A DNA stretch of 64,000 nt from Tanypteryx hageni (lineage: Eukaryota; Arthropoda; Insecta; Odonata; Petaluridae). The first letter of the stretch is position 1; each line of letters opens with the position of its first letter. This document shows, in pieces, positions 1 to 12,700 of this stretch. The notes beneath the pieces are model-generated. The model made no database searches and had not been told where the DNA came from. It saw only the letters and a list, made by a program, of their open reading frames with translations. Both the position numbers and the translations under genes were made by a program. The stretch is taken from contig CM054116.1 of assembly GCA_028673005.1 (NCBI GenBank), forward strand, positions 24,281,840 to 24,345,839, in the 5' to 3' direction.

Positions 1-891
1 AAGAAATAATGATTCTTATTCTTACTTTCGATTCTGTTGTTTAATTCGTGTTTGCTCATATTTTAAGTTTATATTTGATTTTCTCCGATTTTTCAACATT
101 TCAATTGTTGACCTCAGATTTTTGCATTGTTCGACTCGGGCTTTCAAGTGCATTTGCACTAAGCCTACAATGAAACAAACACATCAAGGACAATAACCGA
201 TTGAAAATTTATGTGAAAAGTTTTGTGTAAATATAAAACAAATGAAATACATAGCAAAGAAAAGAAACGATTCCAATGCATTGTAATGATGGTAATTTCA
301 AATAGAAAGATATTTCATGCATGCATGCATGGTATTCATAATTTAAAATATTTTGTACCTATAAAATTCCAATAAATATGCATGCAAAAGGCTCATACAG
401 ACAATTCTAAATAGTGTCATGAGTAGAAATAAAAGGTTATGCTATGCTGAATGTTGAAAGTAAATAACCATGTGCATCAATCTTAGACAACTTTTTGAAT
501 AAAAGAACATCATCTTATAATGTGATAATGCATCATATCATCTCATAGTTTTAATAGATATCATATATTGATACTAGTAACTTTCAACTTTTCAAGTTCA
601 ATAGCAGATTTACCAATAGGTGCAAAAGGTGCATGACAAGCATCTCTGACTTAGTATGTCCCCCAACTCTGAATTCAAAATGTTTTTATATCAATAAACC
701 GTAAAGCGGTCACAGCTGCTAACACAAGAAAACATGAATCACAGTGAATGCAACATTCATACATTATTTAATATGAATTATCAAAATGGTAATATCTAAA
801 CTAATGCAAATATGGGACTCCAGAATGACTAAATCTCCAACTACGTAGCTGCTTCTTTATATAGTACTATTTTAACTGAAAAATTCATAAA
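1..891. other. AT-rich sequence without recognisable genes
   Basis: No exon, transposon end or RNA gene could be supported here. A short run of alternating CATG units sits near 318-332. The missing 3' exons of the minus-strand misato gene would be expected in or beyond this stretch, but no convincing coding match was seen. Confidence 0.5.
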
Positions 892-2863
892 CAGTAAAAC
901 CTCGTTATTTCAAAATTCAAGGGACCACAAAAATATCACTTCAAATTATCCGGGTTCGAAATAAATGAACTTTAAAAAAAATCGAAATTTCTTACGATCT
1001 GCTACTTGGACAGTAAAATCATATCTATCCATTCTGCTACAAAACTTGTTGACTTTACAATGGCGAATTCATAAACAGAGCTTAAGAGACCACTTAATTC
1101 ATGATTCACGAACACCACCGCGTTTAAAAATAGGCTCGAGTGAACATCCCAATTTTTCCAGTGTGTATTTCAAGTTACTCTTTTACGCCATGTTTCAGAA
1201 GAAAGGACTTTCAACCGCGCATACTCAGCCAAAAGATTATGAAAATACATGCCAAAAAGAATGGGAAAACACTTGTGTGAAATATTGTATAGATAATAGA
1301 TGGGAACCATCACGTAGTAATTCTCTCCAATTTCGTTCAAACATTCCATACAATCAGTACGGTCAAAAATAATTAATTAATTCTTTATTAGCTCTAGGCA
1401 ACTTCATACATTGTATTGCAATTTATTTCCATCCATATTACACAGCTGTAATAAAATATACGTGCTCTCAAAATAACGTGGTCCTGCATACTGGGTATGC
1501 TGCAGAGATTGCTCGATTTCTTTTTTTAAGCAATAAATTTTCTTAAATCTGAAAAACTTTGATATATTTCAAAACAGTAACCTTGGACCTTCCTATTGTG
1601 GTTAATTCAGCAATTTTTACAGTTTTCTGTTTACCTATATTATACATCAAATTTTGTTTGAATTTTTGCGTAGTTATGTGAATTGTGGGTTCTAAAAACC
1701 CCTATTCAATACTGAGATTAACCGAACCTCTGCATGAAAGCTACTGTGTGGTGGAAGGGGATGTAGGCACTGTTTATCTGCTTTGTGATGTCTCTCACTC
1801 TTGAGATGAATATTTTTTTTCTAATGCATCAACATTTGAGAGCTATATGGAAAGGGAGAAGGAATGGTCTTTGGATCTGGGCTACTGCTTGGTTCAGCAT
1901 TTCTTGAGAACAATATAATGAGAGTGAGAGAGAGAAACACTTATCTGACATCAATGCACAAACAAGCCCATTCAAAGATATTTACGATGCTACCGAAAGT
2001 GTGATCCAAGCATATGGGAAGCACTTGGATCGCACAAAAAATATTCTCTTGCCACTCTGAGTGAAACATTTACACTGTACGGAGGCAGCATTGCTCATTA
2101 TTTTTCCGTTGTTACTTTTGATTAATTTCTAAGAGATTAAAAGAGTCAAAGTTATCATGGCGTCAAAAATGCAAGCAATACCTGGTGATGAAAAGTAGAC
2201 TGAAATCTTACTTGAAAGAGATTCAGAAGAAAGTGTCAGTTCAGAGAGTGATAGTGAGAATAACATTGAAGATCGTGCTCAAATTACTAAGGTAAAAATC
2301 TATATTTTTTGGCATTTTTTTGTTGAGAGGGCAAATATGAAACCTCATCTCTCCTGTCCCTACATGCTTCTAGCATCTTTGTTTATCCTTATTTGAAGTT
2401 TTTTTCTGAAAAACTTACAGGGAAGAGGTAGAGATCTACGATAAAGCAGTATACGTGAAGTAATCCAAGAACCTGGAATGAAGGTCTAGTGATGCAAGGA
2501 TAAGATGATTTCTCTATTTGTATCATCTACAATTTTATTTCATGTTCACTATTAAATACTTAAAAAGAAGTTACCTGTTTGTGGGAAATATATATTTCGT
2601 TTGCGAGAAATGGACAAAAAAACGCGATACCTTTGTCATTTACATGCATGGACTTTCCTCTTAAACACACAATATGGGTAAAGGTTTTGAATTAAACAAA
2701 ATGTTTCCGAGTCACCGGACCAGATCATGACTTCGAATTTCATTGTAGACGTATTTCGAATAATCCACACTAAAAAGTACACAAAATCCTATGATGTTGG
2801 CCGGAGACTGCTCTTAGCTTCGAATTACAGGCTACCTGGGATCGAAATAACGAGGTTTTCCTG
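892..2863. mobile_element. Tigger/pogo-like DNA transposon, decayed
   Basis: The ends form inverted repeats: CAGTAAAACCTCGTTATTTC at 892-911 and its reverse complement at 2844-2863, matching at 19 of 20 bases. TA follows the right end; the left dinucleotide is AA, probably a mutated TA. The CAGT...CCTCG terminus and TA target are typical of the Tigger/pogo group. No intact transposase remains. An acidic open stretch around 2158-2300, starting with a MASK peptide, looks like the N-terminus of some other transposase, and the 135-codon open frame at 965-1372 resembles nothing I know. The element is about 1.97 kb and may contain nested insertions. Confidence 0.7.
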
Positions 2864-3005
2864 TAATTGGCATGATGATGCTGTCAACTAAGCACATAAT
2901 TACAGATTAACAGAACAAATACATAGGTTAAATTTGAATGTTTTTTCTGTCAAAGATTTGAGTAACATCCACTTGGCCAACATGCACAATAAAATGAAAC
3001 ATTTC

Positions 3006-3328
3006 GGGGGTGCCGGTGGTGTAGTGGTTAGGACGCTGGCTGCTACTTGCCTGCTGCTCGAAAAGGCAGCGGGCACGAATCCTGCGCAAGTAGGATTTTT
3101 TCCGAGGTCGCCCAGCCCCGTTTGCGCTGTTTGAGACCATGCAAATTCAAAATTCCGTCCTTTGGAAGGGACGCTAAGCTGTTGGTCCCCTTGGTGCTAT
3201 TTGTAAAAGAGTAGGCTAATGCCAGCACCAGGTTTCTCTCCTCCCTTCTGTGTGTACATATGTCCAGCTGATGATAGTGCATAATGACCATAGCCATTGA
3301 AGCTCTTAAAAAATAAATTACTACTACT
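3006..3328 (+). mobile_element. Full-length tRNA-derived SINE with 12-bp target duplication
   Basis: The insertion is bounded by a perfect duplication ATGAAACATTTC at 2994-3005 and 3329-3340. The head is tRNA-like, with an A box inside GGTGTAGTGGTTAGGACG near 3018-3035 and a B box-like GCACGAATCC near 3073-3082. A unique body follows, including TTCCGTCCTTTGGAAGGGAC, and the tail is a short TAC repeat. This structure is what RNA polymerase III-transcribed SINEs show; they move with the help of a LINE. A 5'-truncated second copy of the same family is at 11828-12047. The target duplication is perfect, which suggests a fairly recent insertion. Confidence 0.88.
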
Positions 3329-3465
3329 ATGAAACATTTCATTTGTAATGAAGTTCTGCAATCAGAACTAAATGAATGCGGGGGAAACAATAATGAAATA
3401 ATGTGACTGAGGAAGGAAAAACAAATTTAAAATTATGAGAAGATTGTCATTAAAAATATAATAAC

Positions 3466-3794
3466 CTTTTTAATCTTTCCTGACCAACACCACGCAACAC
3501 TACTGACTGCATCCAAATTCTTTCTGCTTCTAAATCACCACAAGATGGTGACAATGAATGCCACAAAGGTCCATCCCAAGCCTCTAAGGCTTCTAATAAA
3601 AAACCAGCATCTCCATCGCCAGCTAATGGAAATGGAATGCCAGCCTTCACAGCTGTTGCTCTTCTCCCAAGCCTCCCCAATGCATTGGCCAAAGTTGAAA
3701 GGCGCTCCTGTGGCTTTGACCGTAGGCGATGCCTCATTGTCAATGTATCAAGAGCCACAGCTAAGATGGCACTGGTATGGTAGGACAGCAATGC
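3466..3794 (-). CDS. misato: misato exon 6
   Basis: Minus-strand exon following acceptor ...TTTTAG. It encodes about 109 residues including [22 protein letters not shown] and [17 protein letters not shown]. The downstream donor AAAAAG|GTTATT is weak, so the 3' boundary is less certain than the others. Confidence 0.85.
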
Positions 3795-6700
3795 CTAAAA
3801 TTTAATATTATTATGATTATATTTACAAAATTAGTAAACAAGTAACTGGATTTATTCCAGTAAATTGTTTATTAATAAACTTTAATTACATGGAGCTGAT
3901 AAGAATTCCAAAAACCCATCTTATAATTTTGAAATTCAATGTATTTTTTAACTCCTTTGTTCTGTGAATAGCAATGATTAGTTGAAGATTATTTCTTCAT
4001 TCTGTTAGATACATTGGAAAATTGATTCAGAAAATTTTTTTTTCTTCTTTGATAAAATTTGTTCCATTAGAGTGAAAATCAACTTGTCTGAGAAATTTAT
4101 TGGCAGGTTTTTAAGCATCATGAAATGAACAGACTTTATCAAGTATTTCAGATTCTATGTAAAACAAGTTAGAAGACAATATGAGATTTAATGAAATAAT
4201 TATTGATGTCATGTAAATCAATGGTCTTAAACATGTGGTTAATGGATTTCATGTAGCCTGCCAGATTAAAAAGCGGAGAAATAGGAGAACATGAAAAATA
4301 ATGGAGTAAAAAGAGGTAAGAAACAACATATCAATGTTTAATAATTATCAATGTTTAATAATTAGGTATTATAAGATAATTTATTCTCAATTAAAATTTA
4401 TATCATTCTGAGTCATGAGCTTTTAAATAGACATTAAAAGACAATAAAAAACCTAGGTGTCTATAAATGCTGCATTTACTCACATATAAGGCACACGTTT
4501 CCCAAATTTTTCATTTCCAGAATGAAGATGTGGTTTATATGCAAGGAAAGAAATTGGAAAAGACCAACAATGTGAGGTACAGGTATCCCTCATTCAGGGC
4601 TTTCCATTGGTTCCCCAAAAATAGAGCACTAACTGAAACCACATTAAGAGAGGGAATTTTTCTCCATAAAAATTAATCTAGATAAATTTAATTTGCACTT
4701 CCAACCTACCCTCAATTTTAATGAAATCACAAAATGGGGTACATTTTGGTTATCAAATCAAAGAAATGATAAAAAACATATAAAGACATGCATTATATAA
4801 ACAAAAATGTACAGCATTTTCCCTTACCAAAAGATAAGAAATTAATAATTTATTTCATCAGGAATGGGGATCTCCTTTTGAGGAATGCTAGACTTATTCC
4901 TCTCACATTTAGTGCTGAAGAAAGAATCCTGAGACATTTGTGTTTTCATTTTCTTCTTCTCATTAAAAAGGAGCCTCTACCAAGAGGTAATATTCTCCAC
5001 ACATCTTGCATCCTGTGAGCATCTTTCTATGTCTGGGCTATTGTCACAGAAGTAACAAAGGAAACTTTCAAGATATTGGAAAGCTTCAGCCATGCCTTTA
5101 GTTGTCAAGAACCTGGCAGATTCTGCACTCTCGTCACCATCATTGGCATACCCCTTCTCAACAGCTCTCTCCTACTTCATTTCCGTAAGTTCCTCATTGA
5201 TTAGTTCTTCCATTTGACTGTCCATAACTCCTGGATGTCTTGAGACTCAAGTTCATCAAAGCCAATTTGTTTGCCAAGCTCAACAATATTTCCCTGCATG
5301 GTCTCAGGTGCTTCATGAAGGCCTTTGAAATCCTGAACAGTCTTTTCAAAGCTTGATTCATACCCCATTCATGGTCTTAGGTTTCACCTCATGCCAAGCA
5401 CTAAAGATGTTATCAATTATCTCGCTTTTATTGTAAGACCTCCAAAATTCTTTGAGGGTTGGCACTCCTTCATCAGCAATTGTGATCTTGACTGCTTGGG
5501 CAAATGTTTTCCTAATGTAACAGGCCTTAAAAGCTGCTATCATACTTTAACCGATTGATTGCAAGATAGGGATGGTATTTGGGAGAAGGCAAACAACTTT
5601 AACATTGCCACTGAGATCATCTAGGGTGGTTGGATGTCCTGGTACAGTATCTAAAATGAGAAGCGTCTTAAGGAAATAAAACAAAATAACTTTATAAATA
5701 TTTCACTATACAGTGAACTCTCGATTATCCATGCACGGGTTATCTGGTTTGCAGATTATCCGTGATCTCTCTCTCCTTATGCCTTGAAATTTTATCAATA
5801 ATCTGATTGCATAGAAATTCATCAATGTGAGACAACATTTTCATAATTCCATTATATTAATGTCTAAAGATTTTCTATATGCAAAAATGATAAGTTTGTA
5901 AATACATAGGATAAATAATAATAGACGATATTGATTTTTTAATGCTAGTGAGTTTCATGACAATATCCCGGAAATCAGTATGTGACTTCCATCAGTCAGT
6001 TGTTTCTTCGTGGTGACGCAGGCACTTTTACCGGTATGCCACAGTAAGGGTGATCAGATTATAGATTCTCCTAGTGTTGTTTCATCTTGTGTGCAGCTCA
6101 TTGTATTGTGGTTTTTATAGTGGTAAACCTTTATCCCACTCCTTGTTAAAATGACAGAAAAACGGAAGAAAATTGTTCTTCCTATTATAAAAAAACTCGA
6201 ATTAATTGTGAGACTTGAAAAAGGAGAATCTGTGAATAAATTGGCAGATGAATATGGTATTGGCATACAAACCATTCTTGATATAAAGAAAAACAAAACT
6301 AAATTGATGGAGTTTGCTGCAGTTTCTGACAGTGGCTCTGGTCCATCAAAATGTTAGAGTATGAAAAAACCTACGAGAAATTAGATGCAGCATTACTTCT
6401 GTGGTTTAATCAAAAGTGAGCTAATGGAACTCCTGTCTCTGGTCCCATGTGTGCACAGCAAGCAAGGTATTTCCATGAATCACTAGGGATAGAAGGGAAC
6501 TTTAATGCTCCATATGGGTGGTTTACTCGATTCAAACAGCGATACGGTATACGCGAAATTGCCATTCAAGGAGAACGCTTGAGTGGTAACGTATCAGCTG
6601 ATGATTCCTTTCGATTAGAATTTCAAAAATTTGTGAAGAAAAAGATGTTGACACCTGCCCAGATATTTAATGCTGATGAGACAGGTTTGCATGGAAAAGG

Positions 6701-9700
6701 CCTCCTAACATGAACCTTGGCATTTCAGAAAGAAAGTCATGCTCGCGGCCATAAATTACACAAAGAGCGAATCAGTGTTATGCTGTGTAAATGCGGCAGG
6801 CAATCACAAGTTGAAACTTACTGTTATAGGCAAGGCCAAAAAAACCTCGCTCATTCAAATGCGCTACTTTGCCTGTCAATTACTACAACCAGAAGGGTGC
6901 ATGGATGGACAGAAATATATTCACTGATTGGTTCCACAAGAATTTTGTGCCTGACATTCGTTCTTTTTTAAGCAACGAAGAACTACCACCAAAAGCAGTG
7001 CTGTTATTAGATAATGCTCCCTCACATCCAAATGCAGCCATTTTAACTTCTGATGATGGTCTTATCTACACAAAATTCTTGCCTCCAGATGTCATGGCAT
7101 TAATACAGCCTATGGATCAAGGAGTGATCGCATCAATGAAGTGATAATATTGGGCTGGTCATCTAGAGACTCTAGCTAAAGAGGATGAAAAGTTATTGGA
7201 ATTTTGGAAAAAAATGTCGCTTCTAGATGCAATGCATGGTATTTCTCAAGCATGGGCCTCTGTGAAGCCTGTGACCCTAGTTCAGTCTTGGAACAAACTT
7301 CTTCCTGATCTTGAAGACAACTTTCATGGTTTTTCTGAAGAGGAAGTAAATACCACAAACTCCATTTGATTAAACTACTGCAGGGAATAAATGGTTTTGA
7401 AGATATGGATTGCGAGAATCTCAGTGAATGGTATGATTGTGATAAGTTTGAATCTGGATTCCAGCATATGAGTGATGAGGATACTGTCAATGCAGTAACG
7501 CAAGAAAAAGAAAAAAAGAGGATGACGGAGACAAAGAATGCAGTGATGAAAGTGAAGGGACTGAAATTGAACGCATTAAAAATAGTATGGCTCTTCAGTG
7601 TGTCGAAACTTTGTTAGATTATATGGGACAAAATGATTTTGATTAGTGCGATGTCATAGCAGTCAGGAAAATATGAATGAAAGAAAGTGTAAAGAAGTCC
7701 TCAAAACAAACTAAAATTACAAACTTTTTGAAAGGAACATTATAAAAGCCTTCTTTTCTAACCTTTTTGTTACCATTGTAATGAGAATTTAAGCATATAT
7801 TTTGAAATAAATCATTTTTGCATTATCCATGTTTTTCACTTATTTGTGCATCCTAGTATGTAAATATACTGCTTTTTCAATGTTAATGAGTTTTATGACA
7901 ATATCATGGAAAGCAGCATGCAATTTTCATCACAGTTGTTTATTCGTGGCCAGCAGTGCAGTCGCTTTTACTTTGCAGTCGGCAGTTGTTTTCTAACCTT
8001 TTGGTTCGCGAGAATTGAAGCACGTATTTTTTTAAAAATCATTTTTGCATTATCCGTGTTTTTCGATTATGCACGCTTCCTCTTACATTCATTAGGCCAG
8101 ATAATTGAGAGTTTACCGTATTTTTACTAATCGATTTTGTTTTATTTCCTTAAATTGGAATTTTACAAAATTAAGACAATTAGTGGAGTGGACAGATGAC
8201 TGACTCTCAATTGCTAGACAAAAATATTTAGTAAACCAATTCTGAAAGAGTCATTGTAACCAATGCCTTTTTGTTTGCCTTCCAAATCACAGGCAGCTTC
8301 GATTTCACAATCTCCTTGGGGAGGAATGGCAAACCTATGGCATGCAGGACAATTTTGGTTAGCATGCAACAGAAAAAAAATATTTCTTGACCGTCTCCTT
8401 AATATTTCTTACATAATATTAAAAACTATTTCTAGAAAGATAGAACGAGATGCTTGTTGTTCCATGATAGTAGTTTGGCCATAAATGATCTGGGACAATG
8501 AGAATTGATGTTCATAGTTAAACCACAAATTATTTCTCCTTGGGTGTACATCTTTTGATTTGGCATTTTTGTAATTTTGGCACCCAAGCAAAAAAAGGTT
8601 TGCCATCCCTGCCCTAGGGTTTTCTGAATGATAGACTATGAGTGACTTTAATTAGAAGTCTCCCGCAGCATTACCATCCAGTAATAGAGTGAGCCAATTA
8701 TTTGCCACATTGTACTCAGGCACTAACTTATCTTCCTTGGAAATGAAAGTTCTGTTAGGCATCTTCTTCCAATATAAGCCCGTCTCATTGACATAAAACA
8801 CCTGTTGGGGTGTGTAGTTTCCCTTCCCCCACAATCTTACTTTTAAAATTTAAAGCCCCTTCTTCATATTTGCAAATAATGAAAAATAACATCGAACTCG
8901 TACATTTATTTACAGACAGAAAAAGAATAGTCACATGATGAGCGAGTGTGACACCGCCATTTAGTTACAACGTATTGCAGCAACTAAATACATTTTCTGC
9001 TGCTTCTATCTTTTCTTATTCCTCCCGCAATTTTCCTGTATTGTTGTATTCCCTACCTCTCCATTTCCCTGCTTGTCATTACTCTTCTTCGACTCTAATG
9101 GCAGAGTACAGCTAGCAACAACCTACTGCCTCTCCTTCTTGCCAAGCGTAGAGAATGTAATTGGCAACATTCAGGTAGCTATGTTGACAAAATATTTTGC
9201 TTAAAAAATCTTGATTTTATTGTTAAAAGCATAATACTGGACGGATTCGGCCTGTATTTAAAATCTGACCATATGAAAATAAAACTTGCTTTTTTCTCTG
9301 AACCTGGATTTAAGTACTGACTTCATATCTTGATTCTAAGTAATTTTAACATGCAAATAAAAAATGTTTAAGCCTGATATTCAAATGGAGGAAATGACGC
9401 GAGTAAAAATAATTTTTGCATTTTAATGGAGTTATTGGAATTAACACAATGCAGATCGACCCAAATAAACAGTGAAAATTTGGTCAAAACTGAATTATTA
9501 GTTCCGTAGAAATTCACCAATTACCTTTGCTGGTCAGACATTTGGACACACTTGATTTTTTTTATAGTATGACTAGAAGTTCCGCCCCTGGCATCTATGG
9601 TGCCCAACCCTGTTCCTCGCTCAGCGAGGTGAATTTGCCCGCTGCATGTACTCTCCTCCAGAACTCACTCCTTTCAGCATATATTTGAGGTAGAAAATTA

Positions 9701-12700
9701 TATCAAGCCCCTTTTTGGGGCTTTCTCTTAGTAGACGAAACATTTCTTATCACACTCATTTCTCTGCCAATTAAGGGTGTGCTTTTGTGATTTTTAATAT
9801 GAAATATCCTAATGCAAACAGTGGGTTAGAAACAAAGCTGTCACATAGGGAAATCAATGTATTGAACAAATTCAGATAGATATTCGAAGTAACTCTGAAA
9901 CAATTTCTTCTATGAAAAAATGTTTCAAACAAAACTTGTAGAAATTTACATTGTCTACAACTTTATATCGTTGGTAACTCACAATAACTTTGGCTCAGAT
10001 TATTAGATGTAAAGTACTCCTTTAGCCAAACAATAATCCTCTCTAATTGTTTGGCTAAAGGAGTACTTTACATCTAATAGTCTACAACTTTGATAAAAAC
10101 ACATATTTACATTAATGAAGCCCTTAAGGAAATATTTGGCAAAAATGGAAAAATTGACAAGAGTAAAACCTCCACTTCTGGTTTACCATTTTTAGCCAAA
10201 TCAAACCTTGATTCTCAAATAAAAGTCTTAAATATAAAGTTTTATGGTGAATTGATAAGTAGTTTTTTTGGTTCGAGCATGCACAAAATTTCTATCATGC
10301 ACAGCCACACACATATTATTGAGAAAATAGTGAAAACATTTAGAGGACCTTCAAACAGTTTATAAAATTCATAAAAATACTCATTCTAACAAGTACTTGG
10401 AATATCCAAAAGTTTAAGTCCATACATGAAATGTTAAGAAAATGACGGTGACAGTATTTTTGTTCACTATATGGAAATTCTCATTATATGCTAGTACTAT
10501 CGAGGTTACACTGTATTTCCATTGAAATTCTGAATTCAATTTTTTTCACAAAACAATACTTTCTCTATGGTGTGTATGGAGAAGGTAAAAATGAGGAAAT
10601 GATAAGATCTTTAAAAATGTATCTGGAAAATCTTCTTACATTGTAATTAAGGTATTTGAACTCCCTCGGTGGACCAGGCTGCCTCCATCCCAGACTTCCC
10701 ATACAAAGTGGAGCAAATAGTGATGCATGCTCTGCCAATCCTCTGAAGCAAAGAGCTGTGTTTACAGTTCGAATCGAATCTGCAAGAGTGTTTGAATATT
10801 CATATGCAGCTGGAAGAGCAGGAAAAGCTAAAGTCGTCTTGCTTGAATATTCATCCTCAATATGCTGAAGAGCACTGACTCCAAGACCGGCAAAGCCATC
10901 ATTACAATCAAGTAGTACATGAAATCCCTATAAGTAAAAAATATATCTTTACTATATACATAACCATAAATAACTATAGTTAAAAATTTTAATGGCACAT
11001 TAAAACACGGGCAATTCTTGCTTAGCACTTTTAATTGGTTCCAGGAAAACCAAGCATTAATAGAAACTATGTGAAATGTATCCTATTTAGCCACAAGTAT
11101 AAATGTAAATAATTTAATTCATTGCTGCAGCTCCCCTTAAAGCTGTCAAGTTACTTCTTGTGTATATCTAAACTTATGTAAATGGTTTATTGAATTGATA
11201 GCTATACACAAAAATATCCAAACATTAAACAATCATTGATTACATTAAATCAAAAACAAGATGGAATACCCTAAACATGAACGGGGGTTAGGGTAGGCAA
11301 CCAGAGTTAGTGTAAAATCTTGGTTTTAATTGTCATTTATCTAGCTGAAACTTCAGTAAAAATGGTAGCAGCAATGAAAACAATAATAACACAAGAAAAA
11401 GTTACATAAATGAAATGTATCAGTGATGAAAGAAAATATAAATACCTAATAATTTTATAAAATACAGGGTGATTCAAAAGTCACGAAATTCAGATGACAA
11501 TATTACATATATTATTATATAGATTACAAATTATAGTAGAACAATATACTTAACTTACTTAACAATAACACTTTCATGGTTACAAAAGATGTTGAAAGTG
11601 GGCTTTGTGTTCATGAATACAAGCACGCACTCTTCAGACCATGTTTGCAGACACTTGGCGCAACATTGCAACAGTAATGTTTGCAATTGCAGCTGCGATA
11701 TTGGTGTTAAGTTCCTCCAGTGTTTGAGGATTTGTCCTGTAGACCATTTCTTTAAGCTGGCCCCAGAGAAAGTAATCGGGGGATGACAAGTCTGGAGATC
11801 TTAGGAGCCACAAGTCTTTGGAAATTAAGGTCGCCCGGCCCCGTTTGTGTGGTTTGAGGAGACAATGCAAAGTCAGTGTTCCGTCCTTTGGAAGGGACAT
11901 TAAGCTGTTGGTCCCTCTGGTGCTCTTTGTTAAGATTAGGCTAATGCCAGCACCGGGTTTCCCTCCTCCCTTGTGAGTGTGTTCAGTGTGGAAGGAGCAA
12001 TGGCTATTATAATCCAAGAGGTTGATTAGCCAAAAATACATACACACTCTTTGGAAATTAGACGATCGCCAAAGAACTCCTGCATAAAGGTCATGGTTTC
12101 ATTAGATGTATGGGACGTGTTGCCATCTTGCTGAAACAAGCAATCGCATTCATCCATCAAGAAGTGAAATGAACTGGGTGATGATATATACTCATTACCA
12201 TCAACTGTCGCCTCCAAGAAAATGGGGTCCACCACATGCCGACAAGACAGAGAGCACCATATTTTTCAGGGTGCAAAGGCACTTAGTGCAACAAATGTGG
12301 ATTTTCACTGGATCAAATCCTATTGTTCTGGCTGTTTACATAACTGCTAAGGCAGAACCATGCTTCATCACTGAAGAAAACTGTATCGAGCAAGTCCATT
12401 CCATTTTTCTCAACAAATGCCCAAAACCACCTGCAATACTGTAAGCGTTTTGCATTGTCCAGCTACCTCAGTTTATGGACTGCAAAAATATAATACGGAT
12501 GCAGGTATAATGTGTTTGCAGCCCTCTGTGTACTCGAATAAGTGATACATGCTTGCAATGCAAGTTTCCTAAGACTTTTCCTCAGAGACTACTCTATCTG
12601 TACACGCACATCATCCAGTTTTTCTTGGGTTAACACGTATGGCTGTTCACTCCGTTTCCTGTCATTTACACTTCCAGTCTCATGAAAAGGTCAATCAGTT

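Noticed and set aside
601..690. Possible misato terminal exon (minus, ...ACHAPFAPIGKSAIELEKLKV)
   Set aside because: Coding-like at first sight, but the acceptor lacks a pyrimidine tract and the peptide does not match the family C-terminus as I know it.
965..1372. 135-codon open frame on the plus strand
   Set aside because: Lies inside a Tigger-like element, shows no recognisable domain, and no splice or codon evidence supports a gene.
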